DNA of 32,328 nt from Bacteroidales bacterium (GTDB taxonomy: Bacteria; Bacteroidota; Bacteroidia; Bacteroidales; Paludibacteraceae), in the NCBI GenBank assembly GCA_900767595.1, contig CAAFZS010000035.1, positions 1 through 32,328 of the forward strand, in the 5' to 3' direction. Below the pieces are notes generated by a model. The model was not told the DNA's origin, searched no databases, and saw only the letters and a program-made list of their open reading frames with translations. Each line of letters begins with the position of its first letter. The first letter of the stretch is position 1. The position numbers and the translations under genes are program-made. This document shows positions 30,650 through 32,328 of the stretch, piece by piece.

Positions 30650-30681
30650 CTACTCCTCTACCCCTCTACACCCCTACACTC
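30650..30681. repeat. Octamer array CTACTCCT before the DUF456 gene
   Basis: Units CTACTCCT, CTACCCCT, CTACACCC and CTACACTC occupy most of the 48-bp gap between the MATE stop codon and the next start codon. Confidence 0.9.
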
Positions 30682-30689
30682 AAAAAATT

Positions 30690-31163
30690 ATGGATATTTT
30701 TCTTATTATTCTTGGTGTTCTTTGTTTACTTATCGGTTTTGTAGGAAGTATTATTCCTGCTCTTCCGGGAGTGCCGCTTGCTTATGTATCGCTTTGGTTG
30801 TTACACGCCACTGACAAGGTGCAGTTTTCTTGGCAGACGCTCCTTATTTGGGGTGTAGCCACAGTTGTTGTTCTGCTGCTTGATTATGTTGTTCCTGCTT
30901 GGGGAACGAAACATTTTGGTGGCAGTAAATGGGGCACTTGGGGAAGTGTAGTTGGACTAATTGTCGGTATGTTTTTAGGTCCTTGGGGAATTGTATTAGG
31001 GCCTTTTGTGGGAGCGGTTTTAGGCGAATTGGTTGCGGGTAAGGCTTCTCATGAAGCCCTTCGTGCCGGTTGGGGTTCGTTCATCGGTTTAATGACCGGA
31101 ACCGTCCTCAAACTCATCTGCTGCGGTCTAATGACCTGGCAGTTCATCAAGGCGTTGGTATAA
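30690..31163 (+). CDS. DUF456-family membrane protein
   Basis: This 157-residue protein belongs to the DUF456 family of small glycine-rich membrane proteins of unknown function. It has about four to five hydrophobic segments (3-20, 26-40, 48-68, 82-118 and 128-150). The family-typical GLIGF-like start is present (LLIGFVGSIIPALPGVPLAY), as are the repeated LG(P/G)WG and GAVLGELVAG segments. It is the last gene of the gtrA-like operon. The stop codon at 31161-31163 is also the first part of the direct repeat that flanks the MNT-HEPN unit. Confidence 0.88.
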   Translation: MDIFLIILGVLCLLIGFVGSIIPALPGVPLAYVSLWLLHATDKVQFSWQTLLIWGVATVVVLLLDYVVPAWGTKHFGGSKWGTWGSVVGLIVGMFLGPWGIVLGPFVGAVLGELVAGKASHEALRAGWGSFIGLMTGTVLKLICCGLMTWQFIKALV

Positions 31164-31377
31164 AATGCAAACTTTTTCATTTTTGACCCCAAGCGCTCCC
31201 CAACCGAACGCTTAGCCGTAGCATCTCCGTAGCATCTTAAGACTCACGAATCCCTCTCAAATGAGCCCCATCACTGCACACCCTACTCCTCTACACCCAA
31301 CAAAACCCAACCCTGCTTCTTTGAGGCGGGGTTGGGTTTTGTATAAGCACCGAAGTCTATATGATTAACTTTTAAAG
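31162..31377. repeat. Composite direct repeat, left copy
   Basis: Three conserved boxes recur in the same order at 32198-32328: box A (31162-31192, 31 bp, identical), box B (31259-31271, AAATGAGCCCCAT, identical) and box C (31348-31377, 30 bp, one mismatch). Between B and C both copies carry a perfect hairpin whose sequence differs. Box C with the following bases forms the inverted repeat TTAACTTTTAAAGTTAA. Two octamer units (31283-31298) lie inside. The 250-bp gap 31164-31416 holds no gene. Confidence 0.85.
31300..31342. terminator. Strong bidirectional hairpin terminator
   Basis: ACAAAACCCAACCC (31300-31313) pairs perfectly over 14 bp with GGGTTGGGTTTTGT (31329-31342). It lies between the DUF456 gene and the converging HEPN gene and has T-rich arms on both strands. 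Confidence 0.8.
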
Positions 31378-31416
31378 TTAAGGATATAAGCGATTGGGTA
31401 TAAGATTATAAGACTA

Positions 31417-31812
31417 CTAACTAAGCATTTTAATGATTAGTTCTACTAGTTCTCTCGCCATAGGTTGCATTTCTGTAAGATCCTCTTTAGAAACATCATA
31501 AACCACATCATAATCAGCTTTTGTACGGAGAGATTCCATCTTGGAGATAAAAGATCCGAAACGAGAATCGACTAGTCCTTTCTTGACAAAGTGCAATCCA
31601 AAGAGAGTATTTAAACCGTCGTGCGTACGTGTCATTATACCATGCTCCACAAAGAGCGCATGAATCGCATGGAAACAAGCATAATAATAACGATTAGCCG
31701 CGGTAGAGAGGTGATTCATTGCGAATAACTCATCGGCTTCAGACAAAAACAATGTGGCTTTTTCTAAATGCAACCGCTTCATAGCGATTCTTTCTTCAGC
31801 GGAGAGACTCAT
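31417..31812 (-). CDS. HEPN-domain protein, probable toxin of an MNT-HEPN pair
   Basis: HEPN proteins of this kind act as RNases and are paired with a minimal nucleotidyltransferase that neutralises them. The 131-residue protein has the HEPN motif R-x6-H as Arg41 to His48 in NRYYYACFHAIHALF. That is the form seen in the classical HEPN family rather than the RX4HXY form of HepT. It is all-helical in appearance. The ATG overlaps the stop of the MNT gene by 4 bp, the usual order and coupling of such pairs. RNase activity is inferred from the family. Confidence 0.85.
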   Translation of the reverse strand: MSLSAEERIAMKRLHLEKATLFLSEADELFAMNHLSTAANRYYYACFHAIHALFVEHGIMTRTHDGLNTLFGLHFVKKGLVDSRFGSFISKMESLRTKADYDVVYDVSKEDLTEMQPMARELVELIIKMLS

Positions 31813-32126
31813 AAGATGACTTTTTTATCGTTTTGAACATTGTGATAAAATGGTGAGAAGTGGCGTGCTTCCCATTCTTGTTTGGAATATAGGACCGGAT
31901 TAATGGTTTGACCGATATTCCAACCCAATTCTGTAAAAGGATAGGCATAGTTGTCATAATCGGTCCATTGTATTTTATCTTTATCAACAAGAACTAACAA
32001 ATCCCAATCAGAATCGGAACGATAATCGCCACGAGCACGAGAGCCATAAAGCCATAAATTACCCCCGGCAGGAATAATTCGTTCACCTAATTGGCGGATT
32101 TGTTTTATGACCCTCTTTGTAGCCAT
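31809..32126 (-). CDS. Minimal nucleotidyltransferase (MNT), probable antitoxin
   Basis: The 105-residue protein is a nucleotidyltransferase-fold protein of the kind that modifies and silences HEPN toxins. The signature GSRARG lies at 28-33 and is followed by the catalytic Asp40 and Asp42 in SDSDWDLLVLVD. I chose the ATG at 32126, because MATKRVIKQIRQLGERIIPAGG gives the normal N-terminus and the promoter lies just upstream. Longer in-frame starts would read through that promoter. It is co-translated with the HEPN gene. The pair lies between the two composite direct repeats, which suggests that it moves as a unit. Confidence 0.87.
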   Translation of the reverse strand: MATKRVIKQIRQLGERIIPAGGNLWLYGSRARGDYRSDSDWDLLVLVDKDKIQWTDYDNYAYPFTELGWNIGQTINPVLYSKQEWEARHFSPFYHNVQNDKKVIL

Positions 32127-32153
32127 ATTTTTACTTTTTGCAGTTTTGCGCTG

Positions 32154-32185
32154 CAAAAGTATAGTTTTTTTTTGAATTATGCAAG
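32154..32185 (-). promoter_or_regulatory. Promoter of the MNT-HEPN pair
   Basis: On the minus strand TACTTTTG (32154-32161) is preceded after 20 bp by CTTG (32182-32185), one base away from the usual TTTG. Box A of the right direct repeat begins 12 bp further upstream. Confidence 0.75.
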
Positions 32186-32197
32186 AAAATAGAAAGA

Positions 32198-32328
32198 AAA
32201 ATGCAAACTTTTTCATTTTTGACCCCAAACATACATAAATGAGCCCCATGGATACAAAAATTAGTGCCGAACCGTGGGGGTTGGCACTAATTGAGTTACA
32301 CCGAAGTTTATATGATTAACTTTTAAAG
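32198..32328. repeat. Composite direct repeat, right copy (cut by window end)
   Basis: Boxes A (32198-32228), B (32237-32249) and C (32299-32328) repeat those at 31162-31377 in the same orientation. The window ends exactly after the last base of box C that matches the left copy, so its full extent is unknown. The A-B spacer is 8 bp here and 66 bp in the left copy. Confidence 0.85.
32259..32292. terminator. Hairpin within the right direct repeat
   Basis: AATTAGTGCC (32259-32268) pairs perfectly with GGCACTAATT (32283-32292), with a further AACC/GGTT pairing inside. It holds the same place as the 14-bp hairpin in the left copy but shares no sequence with it. Confidence 0.6.

Overview
The window looks like a chromosomal segment from a member of the Bacteroidales (phylum Bacteroidota). 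The clearest sign is the promoter type. Ten places carry the Bacteroidota pattern TTTG - spacer - TAnnTTTG, and in all ten the spacer is 20 bp; one has CTTG in place of TTTG. The proteins agree with this: a FloA/NfeD pair, a short-type glycogen phosphorylase with DUF3417, a TonB-dependent receptor with a carboxypeptidase-like plug extension, and a Tgt without zinc cysteines. I cannot name the genus or species. Most of the window is ordinary core chromosome, with small accessory insertions.

Layout. 1-2257: a DUF4143-type ATPase (minus strand) with iteron-like and palindromic repeats upstream, then a 700-bp gene-free stretch of short tandem arrays and GC-rich hairpins. 2258-6194 (minus): operon nfeD-like - floA - nitrilase - recJ, read from a promoter back to back with that of topA. 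6331-8652: topA (plus), then tRNA-Pro(CGG) and glgP (plus, to 11402). 11454-14046 (minus): panD - tgt - lptF/lptG-like operon. 14174-16928 (plus): a small His-rich membrane protein and a TonB-dependent receptor. 17205-22074 (plus): nadB, a cytoplasmic-type NlpC/P60 peptidase, a CobW/COG0523 GTPase and a RAYT-like HUH protein with an extra C-terminal domain. 22037-26321 (minus): nadA - SUMF1-fold protein - sufS - EEP nuclease. 26518-28244 (minus): corA and ksgA, separated from nadA by an AT-rich gap full of DnaA-box-like 9-mers. 28335-31163 (plus): gtrA-like, S24/S26-type peptidase, MATE exporter and DUF456 protein. 31417-32126 (minus): an MNT-HEPN toxin-antitoxin pair lying between two copies of a composite direct repeat.

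How the genes work together. NAD synthesis is represented by nadB and nadA in separate operons; nadA shares its operon with the cysteine desulfurase SufS, which fits the need of NadA for a 4Fe-4S cluster. panD serves coenzyme A synthesis. FloA and the NfeD-like protein form the usual membrane-microdomain pair. The NlpC/P60 enzyme probably recycles murein peptides in the cytoplasm.

Main unusual points: (1) short tandem arrays with a 7- or 8-bp period occur at least ten times, between genes and inside recJ, gtrA, the S26-like peptidase and the SUMF1-fold gene, and they supply start or stop codons; (2) the MNT-HEPN pair sits in a repeat-bounded unit of about 1 kb; (3) the HUH transposase-like gene carries a DprA/LOG-like C-terminal domain, two copies of a 12-bp palindrome, and a 3' end that overlaps the neighbouring gene; (4) an oriC-like cluster of TTATCAACA-type boxes lies between nadA and corA; (5) ksgA and gtrA have face-to-face promoters.
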